From: Clostridiales bacterium
GTDB taxonomy: Bacteria > Bacillota > Clostridia > Lachnospirales > WQUN01
Assembly: GCA_031271275.1 (NCBI GenBank)
Contig: JAISWA010000280.1
Span: forward strand, 1 to 15,365
Direction of reading: 5' to 3'
Length of the DNA stretch: 15,365 bases
Shown here: one piece after another, positions 1 to 5,063 of the stretch
Layout: each line of letters opens with the position of its first letter
Position numbering within the stretch: the first letter of the stretch is position 1
Translations under genes and position numbers: made by a program
The notes under the pieces: generated by a model
What the model was told of the DNA's origin: nothing
The model's database searches: none
What the model saw: only the letters and a program-made list of their open reading frames with translations

Positions 1-2
1 AT

Positions 3-143
3 TTTCACGGAGGGTTTTCGGCTTTTAGGAAACTCGTCAGCAAGAACGGCTTTATCATCCTTCCAATTAGAGATGAGCATATGGAAAAGCTGTTTGAATT
101 GCCGCTGTTACACCGTGACTCGTTTGACGATCTTTCACAATAA
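3..143 (+). pseudogene. C-terminally truncated PIN-domain (VapC-like) toxin remnant, 5' end outside window
   Basis: An open frame enters from the left edge and ends at TAA 141-143, giving 46 residues that finish LPLLHRDSFDDLSQ. In PIN-domain toxins of the VapC/PilT N-terminus type, a segment close to LPxxHRDPFDRxLIAQA is followed by about 30-40 more residues carrying further acidic residues of the metal site. Here the frame stops just where LIAQA should begin, so the 3' part of the domain appears lost. PIN toxins are metal-dependent ribonucleases that cleave tRNA or mRNA. The identification rests on this one motif and on memory of the family. The upstream half is not visible, so whether a start codon and promoter survive is unknown. 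A short gene follows 10 bases later, as in toxin-antitoxin loci, but its role is not established. Confidence 0.5.
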
Positions 144-153
144 AAGGTGAGTA

Positions 154-375
154 ATGATTAATGATTTAGTATTAATCAGGGAAAGAGGCTTTGATGCGCT
201 TTTAAAAGAATTAGGACCGTCAGGTACGGCACGATTTACGCGCCAGTTTGATAATGGAAGTGGAAATTATACCGAAGAACGTGAAGAATTGTTAAAAGAC
301 GTTACTTTAGACGAGATAGTTAAAAGCATCAAAGCGCAAAAAGGAGAATCGTCAATTTCAGCGAGACAGAAGTGA
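154..375 (+). CDS. Conserved small hypothetical protein (73 aa)
   Basis: An ATG at 154 is preceded by AGGTGA at 145-150, a usable ribosome binding site. The product is soluble and charged, with no signal peptide or membrane segment. The N-terminal half contains RGFDALLKELGPSGTARF, then a QFDNGSGNYTEER segment, and the C-terminal half reads DVTLDEIVKSIKAQK. I recall small uncharacterised bacterial proteins with the same order of elements (IRExGFxALxKELGPxGxARFxxQF, GSGDYTxER, then a short DEIVxxI helix), often in accessory regions, but I know no function for them. The gene lies 10 bases after a truncated PIN-domain gene and could be part of the same locus, perhaps an antitoxin-like partner. 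That is a guess from position only. The end, at TGA 373-375, is followed by a hairpin. Confidence 0.7.
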   Translation: MINDLVLIRERGFDALLKELGPSGTARFTRQFDNGSGNYTEEREELLKDVTLDEIVKSIKAQKGESSISARQK

Positions 376-385
376 CTTACAGGGA

Positions 386-415
386 AAACCCATAAGAATA
401 TTGCGGCATGGGTTT
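386..415. repeat. Perfect 8-bp inverted repeat (hairpin) between genes
   Basis: AAACCCAT at 386-393 and ATGGGTTT at 408-415 are exact reverse complements with a 14-base gap. No T-run follows, so it is not a good intrinsic terminator. It sits just after the 73-aa gene and before the acetyltransferase, in the same position as the hairpins in other gaps of this region, but its sequence is different from theirs. Confidence 0.5.
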
Positions 416-476
416 GCGGATGTTACAGATGAAGCGCAATGAAGGTCAATATATTTATATTGGACGGTGATAGAAA

Positions 477-1016
477 GTGATTAGATTGCAGGGAAAAGAC
501 ATATATCTTGCTGCGCTTGAACGTAAAGACTGTAAAAAAATATGTGAGGATAATGAATACGATTTTAATAATCCTGTTGAACCAATATTATTGGGGTGGT
601 CTGTCGAAAACGCTGATGAATGGTTTGATGAAATACAACGATTGCTAAAAGCCGATGTTAACATTCGCGTTGGTATTTTTCACAAAGATGGGACAATAAT
701 CGGGGATGTGGCTTTACAAGGCATAGACCGGGCGAACCGTTCTTGTTCTCTTGGAATAGGCATGGCTAAGATAGAAAATCGCAACAAAGGTTATGGTACT
801 CAGGCGCTGCGTCTTATATTAGAATATGCCTTTTTAAATCAAGGTTTTGAGCGGATTACTGCCAATACAATGGAAATAAATATCCCCATGCAGAAGGCGC
901 TTGAAAAGTTGGGTTTTATTTTAGAAGGGCGGGAACGGAAAGCAGTTTATTTTAAGGGACAAAAATATGATAATTTAGTTTATAGTCTGCTTACCGATGA
1001 ATACACTCAGCTATAA
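477..1016 (+). CDS. GNAT family N-acetyltransferase (RimJ/RimL type)
   Basis: The 179-residue product is full length for a GNAT enzyme of the ribosomal-protein-alanine-acetyltransferase-like type (Acetyltransf_3). These enzymes move an acetyl group from acetyl-CoA to an amine; the substrate cannot be read from sequence. The acetyl-CoA binding motif A is seen as NRNKGYGTQAL at about residues 101-111, with the preceding strand SLGIGMAKI, and motif B ends in IPMQKALEKLGFILEGRERKA at about 136-156. The N-terminus IRLQGKDIYLAALERKD is the usual first strand and helix. The start is GTG at 477; the ribosome binding site is weak and the leader contains TATTTATATT (452-461), also seen upstream of the gene at 2907. 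The gene stands alone between a 73-aa gene and a decayed monooxygenase-like gene, a common setting for cargo in acquired gene arrays. Confidence 0.88.
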   Translation: MIRLQGKDIYLAALERKDCKKICEDNEYDFNNPVEPILLGWSVENADEWFDEIQRLLKADVNIRVGIFHKDGTIIGDVALQGIDRANRSCSLGIGMAKIENRNKGYGTQALRLILEYAFLNQGFERITANTMEINIPMQKALEKLGFILEGRERKAVYFKGQKYDNLVYSLLTDEYTQL

Positions 1017-1036
1017 TCTGAATTCCCCCATAACTA

Positions 1037-1057
1037 CTTAGAAATATCAGCAGCAAG
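1037..1057. repeat. Degenerate copy of the CTTAGAAA intergenic repeat
   Basis: CTTAGAAATATCAGCAGCAAG, preceded by CCCC at 1026-1029, resembles the segments at about 1895-1919 (CTTAGAAAGATAAGGTGAAC...) and 2859-2880 (CTTAGAAAGAAAAGGCGAAC...). It lies in the gap before the gene at 1070, and the shared core is CTTAGAAA plus a weaker right side. It is the poorest copy and is called only because two better ones occupy the same position in other gaps. Confidence 0.4.
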
Positions 1058-1069
1058 TGTATATACTTT

Positions 1070-1291
1070 ATGTTCAATGAAATTTGTATATATGAAGCGA
1101 AGATTGAAAAACAGGACGAGATTGAAGTGTTGATGAAAGAGGTTGCGGCGTTTTATCTGTCGCAGCCGGGAGTTGCGGACGTAAAATATATTAAGCGCAC
1201 ACACCGGAAAAACTGCGAACGTAAGCTAAATACTTCGTTTGACGCTTCGCAAAAATCGCGAATTGACAACTGTAATACTAAGTGTAAATAA
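1070..1291 (+). pseudogene. Truncated antibiotic-biosynthesis-monooxygenase-like (dimeric alpha/beta barrel) protein
   Basis: The first 45 residues (FNEICIYEAKIEKQDEIEVL, then MKEVAAFYLSQPGVADVKYIKRTHR) match the N-terminal half of a small ABM-type ferredoxin-like fold protein, where a first strand and long helix are followed by GVxDVKYIKRTHR. In the family I recall, this continues for another 50 or so residues with further strands; here, after about base 1205, the frame runs into a lysine-, cysteine- and asparagine-rich tail with no family resemblance. That tail coincides with the promoter region of the next locus, so the gene looks cut by recombination. There is no clear ribosome binding site before ATG 1070. 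A functional product is unlikely. Family assignment is from memory of the motif and is moderately sure. Confidence 0.55.
1246..1290 (+). promoter_or_regulatory. Candidate promoter and operator of the toxin-antitoxin locus
   Basis: TTGACA at 1263-1268 is a perfect -35 hexamer. TAAATA at 1285-1290, 16 bases on and with a TG two bases before it, is a weak -10. TTCGC at 1246-1250 and GCGAA at 1258-1262 form an inverted repeat touching the -35 box, a sensible operator site for an autoregulating RelB-type antitoxin. The start of transcription and binding are inferred, not shown. Confidence 0.4.
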
Positions 1292-1307
1292 ATAACTATG
1301 ATTTGAA
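1286..1307. repeat. 22-bp leader repeat, copy 1 (matches 3114-3135)
   Basis: The stretch reads AAATAAATAACTATG followed by ATTTGAA and matches 3114-3135 at 19 of 22 positions. Both copies lie just upstream of the ribosome binding site of a gene (relB-like here, GNAT at 3156). It is part of the shared intergenic sequence of the accessory region. Confidence 0.55.
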
Positions 1308-1322
1308 AAAGAGGCGATAAGT

Positions 1323-1562
1323 ATGTCATCACAATCTACTCTTAGTGTCATTCTTGATTCAAAGTTAAAAGAAGAAACGTCAGCGGCGTTAGAAAAGATA
1401 GGGTTGGACTTTACAACGACCATTACGGTTTATTTTGACCAGATTGTAAGGGGAAGAAAAATACCCTTTGAAATATTAAATTCAAAATATTATTCAGTTG
1501 AGGAAGTGGTTGGCGCCAATTGGCGCGAGGATGTTGATAGTATTGAGGATGAATGGGAATGA
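1323..1562 (+). CDS. RelB/DinJ family type II antitoxin
   Basis: The 79-residue product begins SSQSTLSVILDSKLKEETSA and continues LEKIGLDFTTTITVYFDQIV, the usual N-terminal ribbon-helix-helix layout of RelB/DinJ antitoxins: a strand with alternating small and hydrophobic residues, then two helices around a GLxxTTAI-like turn. The acidic tail EDVDSIEDEWE would be the toxin-binding part. In this family the antitoxin neutralises a RelE/YafQ-type mRNA interferase and represses its own promoter with the toxin. The start ATG 1323 has GAGGCG at 1311-1316 before it. Its last codons overlap the ATG of the downstream toxin gene (ATGA at 1559-1562), so translational coupling was intended. The toxin is broken, so this is an orphan antitoxin unless a related toxin exists elsewhere in the genome. 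Confidence 0.85.
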   Translation: MSSQSTLSVILDSKLKEETSAALEKIGLDFTTTITVYFDQIVRGRKIPFEILNSKYYSVEEVVGANWREDVDSIEDEWE

Positions 1563-1859
1563 AGTATATACCCCCAATTTACTGCTTTCTCGAAATCCGA
1601 TTATGCTAAATTGGATGGTAGCTAGAAGAAGCAAGTTCATAAATTCTTGATAAAAATAGAAGAAAACGGAATGAATACTGGTCAACCATTGTATGGAGTA
1701 TTATGGGATTGCCGCAAACTAAAACATAAAAAATTAGGGTTAAGAGTGATATTTCGTCAATCCCCAGAAGGTATTGAAATAATAGAAATCGTGGTTATTG
1801 GAAAGCGGGAAGATGATGAAGTTTATGAAACCGCCATCGAAAGGTTAGGCAGAATTTAG
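1559..1859 (+). pseudogene. RelE/ParE-family toxin, inactivated by a frameshift and a nonsense codon
   Basis: Starting at ATG 1559, the frame reads MKYIPP and then leaves the family frame at a run of five C at 1571-1575. Removing one C restores MKYIPQFTAFSKSDYAKLDG, which continues in frame to an internal TAG at 1623-1625 and then to KKQVHKFLIKIEENGMNTGQ, RKLKHKKLGLRVIFRQSPEG, IEIVVIGKREDDEVYETAIE and a stop at 1857-1859. The KLKHKKLGLRVIFR block and the final IxxIGKRExxxVY strand are typical of RelE/ParE-superfamily mRNA interferases that act on the ribosome. The partner antitoxin upstream is intact and overlaps the start by four bases. Two independent lesions make a sequencing error unlikely as the whole explanation. 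A short product from TTG 1647 is possible but would lack the N-terminal half. Confidence 0.85.
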
Positions 1860-1870
1860 GTATACCCTTC

Positions 1871-1914
1871 GTTCGCCTTGTTCTTTAAAGCAGACTTAGA
1901 AAGATAAGGTGAAC
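1871..1914. repeat. 44-nt imperfect hairpin, best copy of the intergenic repeat
   Basis: GTTCGCCTT (1871-1879) pairs with AAGGTGAAC (1906-1914) with one G-T pair. Inside, TCTTT (1882-1886) pairs with AAAGA (1900-1904), and AAG/CTT closes a CAGA loop. The left arm GTTCGCCTTGTTC recurs exactly at 3090-3102, and the right arm with CTTAGAAAG recurs at 2859-2878. No T-run follows, so it is not a classic terminator. It lies between the toxin remnant and the gene at 1950. Confidence 0.65.
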
Positions 1915-1949
1915 TCGCAAAATTTATATACTGAGGGGCTGAATGACAA

Positions 1950-2807
1950 GTGGATTGCAAAAGCGGTAGGTGGGCCGAACAGATATTAGAGGCTCAACAT
2001 GACGACGGCACATGGGGACTAATGTTTCACTCTATGGTATTGAACCAATCATCAGCAAAGCGGCCGCTTACCACCGAACAGTCTTTGTTTCGCCTAAAGG
2101 CTTTGGGCTTTGATATAAACGATGAGCCGATTCGTAAAACTGTCGATTGTATGAAGGCTTGTCTTCGTGGTGAAAGGAAGATAGACGATTATTGGGAAAA
2201 AACACATGACTGGACTCTGTTTACAAAGCTTATGCTGTCAGCTTGGGTGAAAATATTTGATCCGTCTTTCGACTTATCTCTGTCCTTTGAGCGGCAGTGG
2301 TCTGATGTTATTGGAAATGCCTTTGCGAGCGGAGTTTTTAATCAGGATGATTACGTAAAGGCTTATATATCACAATTTAGTAAAAAGCCTAGGGGAGCCA
2401 GAGAAATTGATTTTGTAGATTTTTATCACATATCGTTGCTGCAAGGAATATTAACACAGGAAATTGAAAGTCTGCTACTGGATTATATAATCTCGAAACC
2501 TGACGGAATTTTCTATATCTACAGGAAACCTCTTAATAAATTTCCGGTAACTTTCTCATCGAAAGAATCAAGCCACTATTTAGGCGCATTGGAGTTACTG
2601 GCGGGATATGAATCGGCTAAAGACAGACTGGGATTTGCGGTCGATTGGCTTAATGAAAACAAGGATGAAAACGGACAGTGGGATTTTAGTTCAAAGTCAA
2701 ATGACAGTGCTTATTTTCCGCTTTCGGATTCATGGAGGAACGCCAAGGACAGAAAAGTCGACTGTACAGAACGGGTAAACATGTTTTTACGAAAGATTTG
2801 CTTGTAG
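1950..2807 (+). CDS. Hypothetical protein with alpha/alpha-toroid (terpenoid-cyclase-like) repeat motifs
   Basis: The 285-residue product is soluble. Near its start it has QILEAQHDDGTWG and near its end VDWLNENKDENGQWDF; this Q/N-x-x-(D/E)-G-x-W form is the QW-like turn of alpha/alpha-barrel proteins such as terpenoid cyclases and prenyltransferase beta subunits. The catalytic DxDD of cyclases and a zinc site of prenyltransferases are not seen, so no enzyme role can be claimed. The start is uncertain. GTG 1950 is the most upstream start in this frame, but the best-spaced ribosome binding site (GAGGGG 1933-1938) serves ATG 1943, in another frame that stops after eight codons. The frame-shifted upstream reading NDKWIAKAV looks like a natural N-terminus for this family, so a one-base indel around 1965-1975 may have damaged the start. 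The gene stands alone. Confidence 0.65.
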   Translation: MDCKSGRWAEQILEAQHDDGTWGLMFHSMVLNQSSAKRPLTTEQSLFRLKALGFDINDEPIRKTVDCMKACLRGERKIDDYWEKTHDWTLFTKLMLSAWVKIFDPSFDLSLSFERQWSDVIGNAFASGVFNQDDYVKAYISQFSKKPRGAREIDFVDFYHISLLQGILTQEIESLLLDYIISKPDGIFYIYRKPLNKFPVTFSSKESSHYLGALELLAGYESAKDRLGFAVDWLNENKDENGQWDFSSKSNDSAYFPLSDSWRNAKDRKVDCTERVNMFLRKICL

Positions 2808-2850
2808 TTGCCTAACGAGCGGTAAAAGCATTTTCTTCATCTTATTCCCC

Positions 2851-2880
2851 AAAGACGGCTTAGAAAGAAAAGGCGAACGC
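2851..2880. repeat. Right half of the intergenic hairpin repeat
   Basis: GGCTTAGAAAGAAAAGGCGAAC (split as GGCTTAGAAAGA and AAAGGCGAAC, 2857-2878) matches the right arm of the hairpin at 1871-1914 (GACTTAGAAAGATAAGGTGAAC). The left arm is degenerate here: CCCC and TTTTCTTC elements remain at 2829-2850. It is followed by TATTTATATT (2885-2894), also present at 452-461, and then the ribosome binding site of the 58-aa gene. Confidence 0.6.
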
Positions 2881-2906
2881 AGGGTATTTATATTTCGGAG
2901 GTAGAT

Positions 2907-3083
2907 ATGAAGAATATTAAGAGAGTGCTTATCGGAGGATTTTTGTTTGTTGGTGGTGCAGTGATTATGAATATCGCCCACTCTGGCAATACCATTCCGC
3001 AGATTGGCGGAGTTATTGCTTTATTAGGCTTATTTGCATTGCTATATTCTTTTTTCAAACCCGACAATGATAAACAAGCATAA
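2907..3083 (+). CDS. Small two-helix membrane protein (58 aa)
   Basis: ATG 2907 follows CGGAGG (2896-2901) at good spacing, and the frame runs to TAA 3081-3083. The product begins MKNIKRVLIGGFLFVGGAVI, giving a first hydrophobic helix at about residues 7-21, then a polar turn with HSGNTIPQ, then a second helix at about 32-49 (IGGVIALLGLFALLYSFF), and ends in a charged tail KPDNDKQA. Positive residues at the N-terminus suggest both ends lie in the cytoplasm. I do not recognise a family. Small membrane proteins of this kind are common in accessory gene arrays. Strong ribosome binding site, sensible amino acid pattern and position between two repeat copies support it as a real gene despite its size. 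Confidence 0.7.
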   Translation: MKNIKRVLIGGFLFVGGAVIMNIAHSGNTIPQIGGVIALLGLFALLYSFFKPDNDKQA

Positions 3084-3089
3084 TGCCGT

Positions 3090-3135
3090 GTTCGCCTTGT
3101 TCCCCGTAGGCGCAAATAAATAATCATAATTTGAA
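3090..3135. repeat. Mosaic copy of the intergenic repeat (left arm plus leader repeat)
   Basis: GTTCGCCTTGTTC at 3090-3102 is identical to 1871-1883. After a short CCCCGTAGGCGC piece, which can pair partly with the left arm, the 22-bp leader sequence at 3114-3135 matches 1286-1307 at 19 of 22 positions. The gap therefore joins parts of two other gaps, with the CTTAGAAAG centre missing. Confidence 0.6.
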
Positions 3136-3155
3136 CAGAAAGGAAAACTACGATA

Positions 3156-3665
3156 GTGATTAAGTTATATACGAAAAGTTTAGTCTTAAAAACTACACAG
3201 CAAAACGATTTAGATGCGGTTGCCGCTATTTGGGGCGATAAAGAAGGCGGTAAATATCTGGCTGACCCTTATTATCAAAGCGGTGAAGAATTGACGGTTA
3301 TCCTTGAGGAAACGCCCGAATGCCCTGATTATTATTTTGTTGCGTCTCTTTTAGACGCTAATGACGTAATGGCTACATGCAGCTTAGGGATGGAAAACGA
3401 TGGTTCCGGTACATGGCTTATTGGATATACCGTTAAAAAGGATTATTGGGGTAATGGCTATGCGGTTGAAATGGTCAACGCGCTAATTGATTTTGCTCGA
3501 AACAAAGGCATCGATGTAATTACCGCTCCGGTAGCGCAGGAAAACAAGGCTTCAAACCGCGTTATGCAAAAATGTGGGTTTTACATTGACAGCGAAAGCG
3601 CGTTCAAAAAAAGCGGTACGGACATTACCTATCCTTCGTTTATTTACAAGAAGCATTTAATATAA
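3156..3665 (+). CDS. GNAT family N-acetyltransferase
   Basis: The 169-residue product is a complete GNAT domain. The acetyl-CoA binding motif A is GYTVKKDYWGNGYAVEMVNA at about residues 90-109, with the W-G-N-G-Y-A pyrophosphate loop, and motif B is NKASNRVMQKCGF at about 130-142. The N-terminal segment KSLVLKTTQQNDLDAVAAIW is the standard first strand and helix. This type includes RimJ-like enzymes that acetylate protein N-termini, as well as many of unknown target; no substrate can be assigned. It begins at GTG 3156 with AGGA at 3141-3144, a rather long spacing of 11 bases. It is not closely similar to the GNAT at 477. It is the last gene of the AT-rich accessory stretch, and rmuC starts 19 bases after its stop. 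Confidence 0.86.
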   Translation: MIKLYTKSLVLKTTQQNDLDAVAAIWGDKEGGKYLADPYYQSGEELTVILEETPECPDYYFVASLLDANDVMATCSLGMENDGSGTWLIGYTVKKDYWGNGYAVEMVNALIDFARNKGIDVITAPVAQENKASNRVMQKCGFYIDSESAFKKSGTDITYPSFIYKKHLI

Positions 3666-3684
3666 TTGTTAAGGAAGATACCCC

Positions 3685-5013
3685 TTGGAAATAGTCACCC
3701 TCGCCATTTTGCTTTTATTATGCGCCCTTGCCGCCGCCAATATATTCATAACCCTCCGGAACGGCAAAGACAAACGGCTGCATCACTTTGAAAAAACCTT
3801 CGACACCGCGTTTAGTAAAAACGACAGCCTGATTCGCGACGAGTTTGTGCGGAACAGGGAGGAAACCCGCCGCGCGCTGAAAGAAAACCGCGAGGAAAGC
3901 GGAAAAGCCTCCCGGGAAACCCGTGAGGAATTGAGCCATTCGGTCAAGGCGCTTTCGTCGGAGCTGTCGCAGAGCGTCCGGGGGTTTTCCGATTCCCAGC
4001 AGCAGCAGTTCGACATGTACGCCAAACAGGTGAAGAACCTGACCGATTCCTTCGAAACGCGTTTAAAAGAAATCCGGGAAGACACCTCCAAGCGGTTGGA
4101 CGAAATGCGGAAAACGGTGGACGAAAACTTGAAAGATACCGTGGAAAAACGCTTTAACGATTCTTTCAAAATGATAAGCGAGCGTCTTGAACTGGTACAT
4201 AAAGGGCTTGGGGAAATGCAAACGCTTGCCACGGGGGTGGGCGACTTAAAGCGGGTGCTGACCAATGTGAAAACCCGGGGCAATATCGGCGAGTTTCAAC
4301 TGGGCGCTATTTTAGAGCAGGTGTTGATACCCGAACAGTTTGAGGCGCAAGTGGCGGTAAAGCCCGGTTCCGGCGAGAGGGTGGACTTTGTCATTAAGCT
4401 GCCGGATAAAAACAGCCTCGATAAAACGCTGCTGCTTCCGGTGGATTCCAAATTCCCCATAGACGACTACGAGCGGCTGATTGTCGCTTACGAAGCGGGG
4501 GGACAGGAACAGGACCGCGCCGCCAAAGCCTTTGAGGACGCCGTGCGTAAGTGCGCGAAAAGCATCCACGAAAAATACATCAACCCGCCGGACACCACTA
4601 ACTTTGCCATCATGTTTGTCCCCACCGAAGGGCTGTACGCCGAAATAGTGCGCCGCCCCCATCTGTTTGAAAGTTTGCAGCGGCAGTATCAGGTAACCGT
4701 CGTGGGCCCGACCAACCTCGCCGCGTTTTTAAACAGCCTGCAAATGGGGTTCAGAACCCTTGCCATCGAAAGGCGTTCCAATGAAGTATGGGCGCTGCTC
4801 GGCGCGATTAAAACCGAGTTCGGGAAATTCGGCGGCGTGTTAAATAAAATAAAAGACAAGTTGGATTCCGCGTCCAACGAAATTAAAAACGCCGGTACCA
4901 GAACCCGCGCCATCGAAAGAAAACTGCGGGGCGTGGAACAGCTCCCGGCAGAGGAAAGCGCGTCGCTGCTTGATATGGAAAGCATAGAAAATGAGCGCGA
5001 GCCGCTTGAATAG
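3685..5013 (+). CDS. rmuC: RmuC family DNA recombination protein
   Basis: The 442-residue product has an N-terminal membrane anchor at about residues 3-24 (VTLAILLLLCALAAANIFIT), a long charged coiled coil at about 30-180, and a C-terminal RmuC domain. In that domain I see GNIGEFQLGAILEQVL (199-214), RVDFVIKLP (232-240), LLLPVDSKFPIDDYERLI (249-266) and NFAIMFVPTEGLYAEIVRRP (306-325). The acidic residues E203 and D234 with the D254-x-K256 pair fit the PD-(D/E)xK nuclease-like core proposed for this family. E. coli RmuC limits recombination at inverted repeats; its biochemical activity is less certain. The start TTG 3685 is chosen because AAGGAAG (3671-3677) lies 7 bases upstream and the membrane helix begins right after. 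Length is normal. The ligase gene follows after 50 bases without a visible terminator, so co-transcription is possible. Confidence 0.93.
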   Translation: MEIVTLAILLLLCALAAANIFITLRNGKDKRLHHFEKTFDTAFSKNDSLIRDEFVRNREETRRALKENREESGKASRETREELSHSVKALSSELSQSVRGFSDSQQQQFDMYAKQVKNLTDSFETRLKEIREDTSKRLDEMRKTVDENLKDTVEKRFNDSFKMISERLELVHKGLGEMQTLATGVGDLKRVLTNVKTRGNIGEFQLGAILEQVLIPEQFEAQVAVKPGSGERVDFVIKLPDKNSLDKTLLLPVDSKFPIDDYERLIVAYEAGGQEQDRAAKAFEDAVRKCAKSIHEKYINPPDTTNFAIMFVPTEGLYAEIVRRPHLFESLQRQYQVTVVGPTNLAAFLNSLQMGFRTLAIERRSNEVWALLGAIKTEFGKFGGVLNKIKDKLDSASNEIKNAGTRTRAIERKLRGVEQLPAEESASLLDMESIENEREPLE

Positions 5014-5063
5014 CGTCAAAATAATCCACCACCCAATCCTGAGAATGAAAAGAGGTTTACCCC

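Noticed and set aside
386..415. Hairpin after the 73-aa gene as an intrinsic terminator
   Set aside because: The loop is 14 bases long, the stem is AT-rich at its base, and no T-run follows.
1950..2807. Protein as a squalene-hopene cyclase or prenyltransferase
   Set aside because: Only QW-like turns are shared; the DxDD acid of cyclases and zinc ligands of prenyltransferases are missing and the length is too short for a two-domain cyclase.
1847..2817. GTTAGGC (1847-1853) and GCCTAAC (2811-2817) as integron attC core sites
   Set aside because: The RYYYAAC form right after the stop at 2807 is suggestive, but no matching GTTRRRY site follows within the next 100 or so bases, the GTTAGGC lies inside the toxin frame, and no integrase is visible. 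The shared gap repeats do not have the attC core.
3783..4283. 166-codon minus-strand frame opposite rmuC, rich in serine
   Set aside because: The serine and arginine composition is the complement of the coiled-coil codons of rmuC. There is no independent evidence for a gene.
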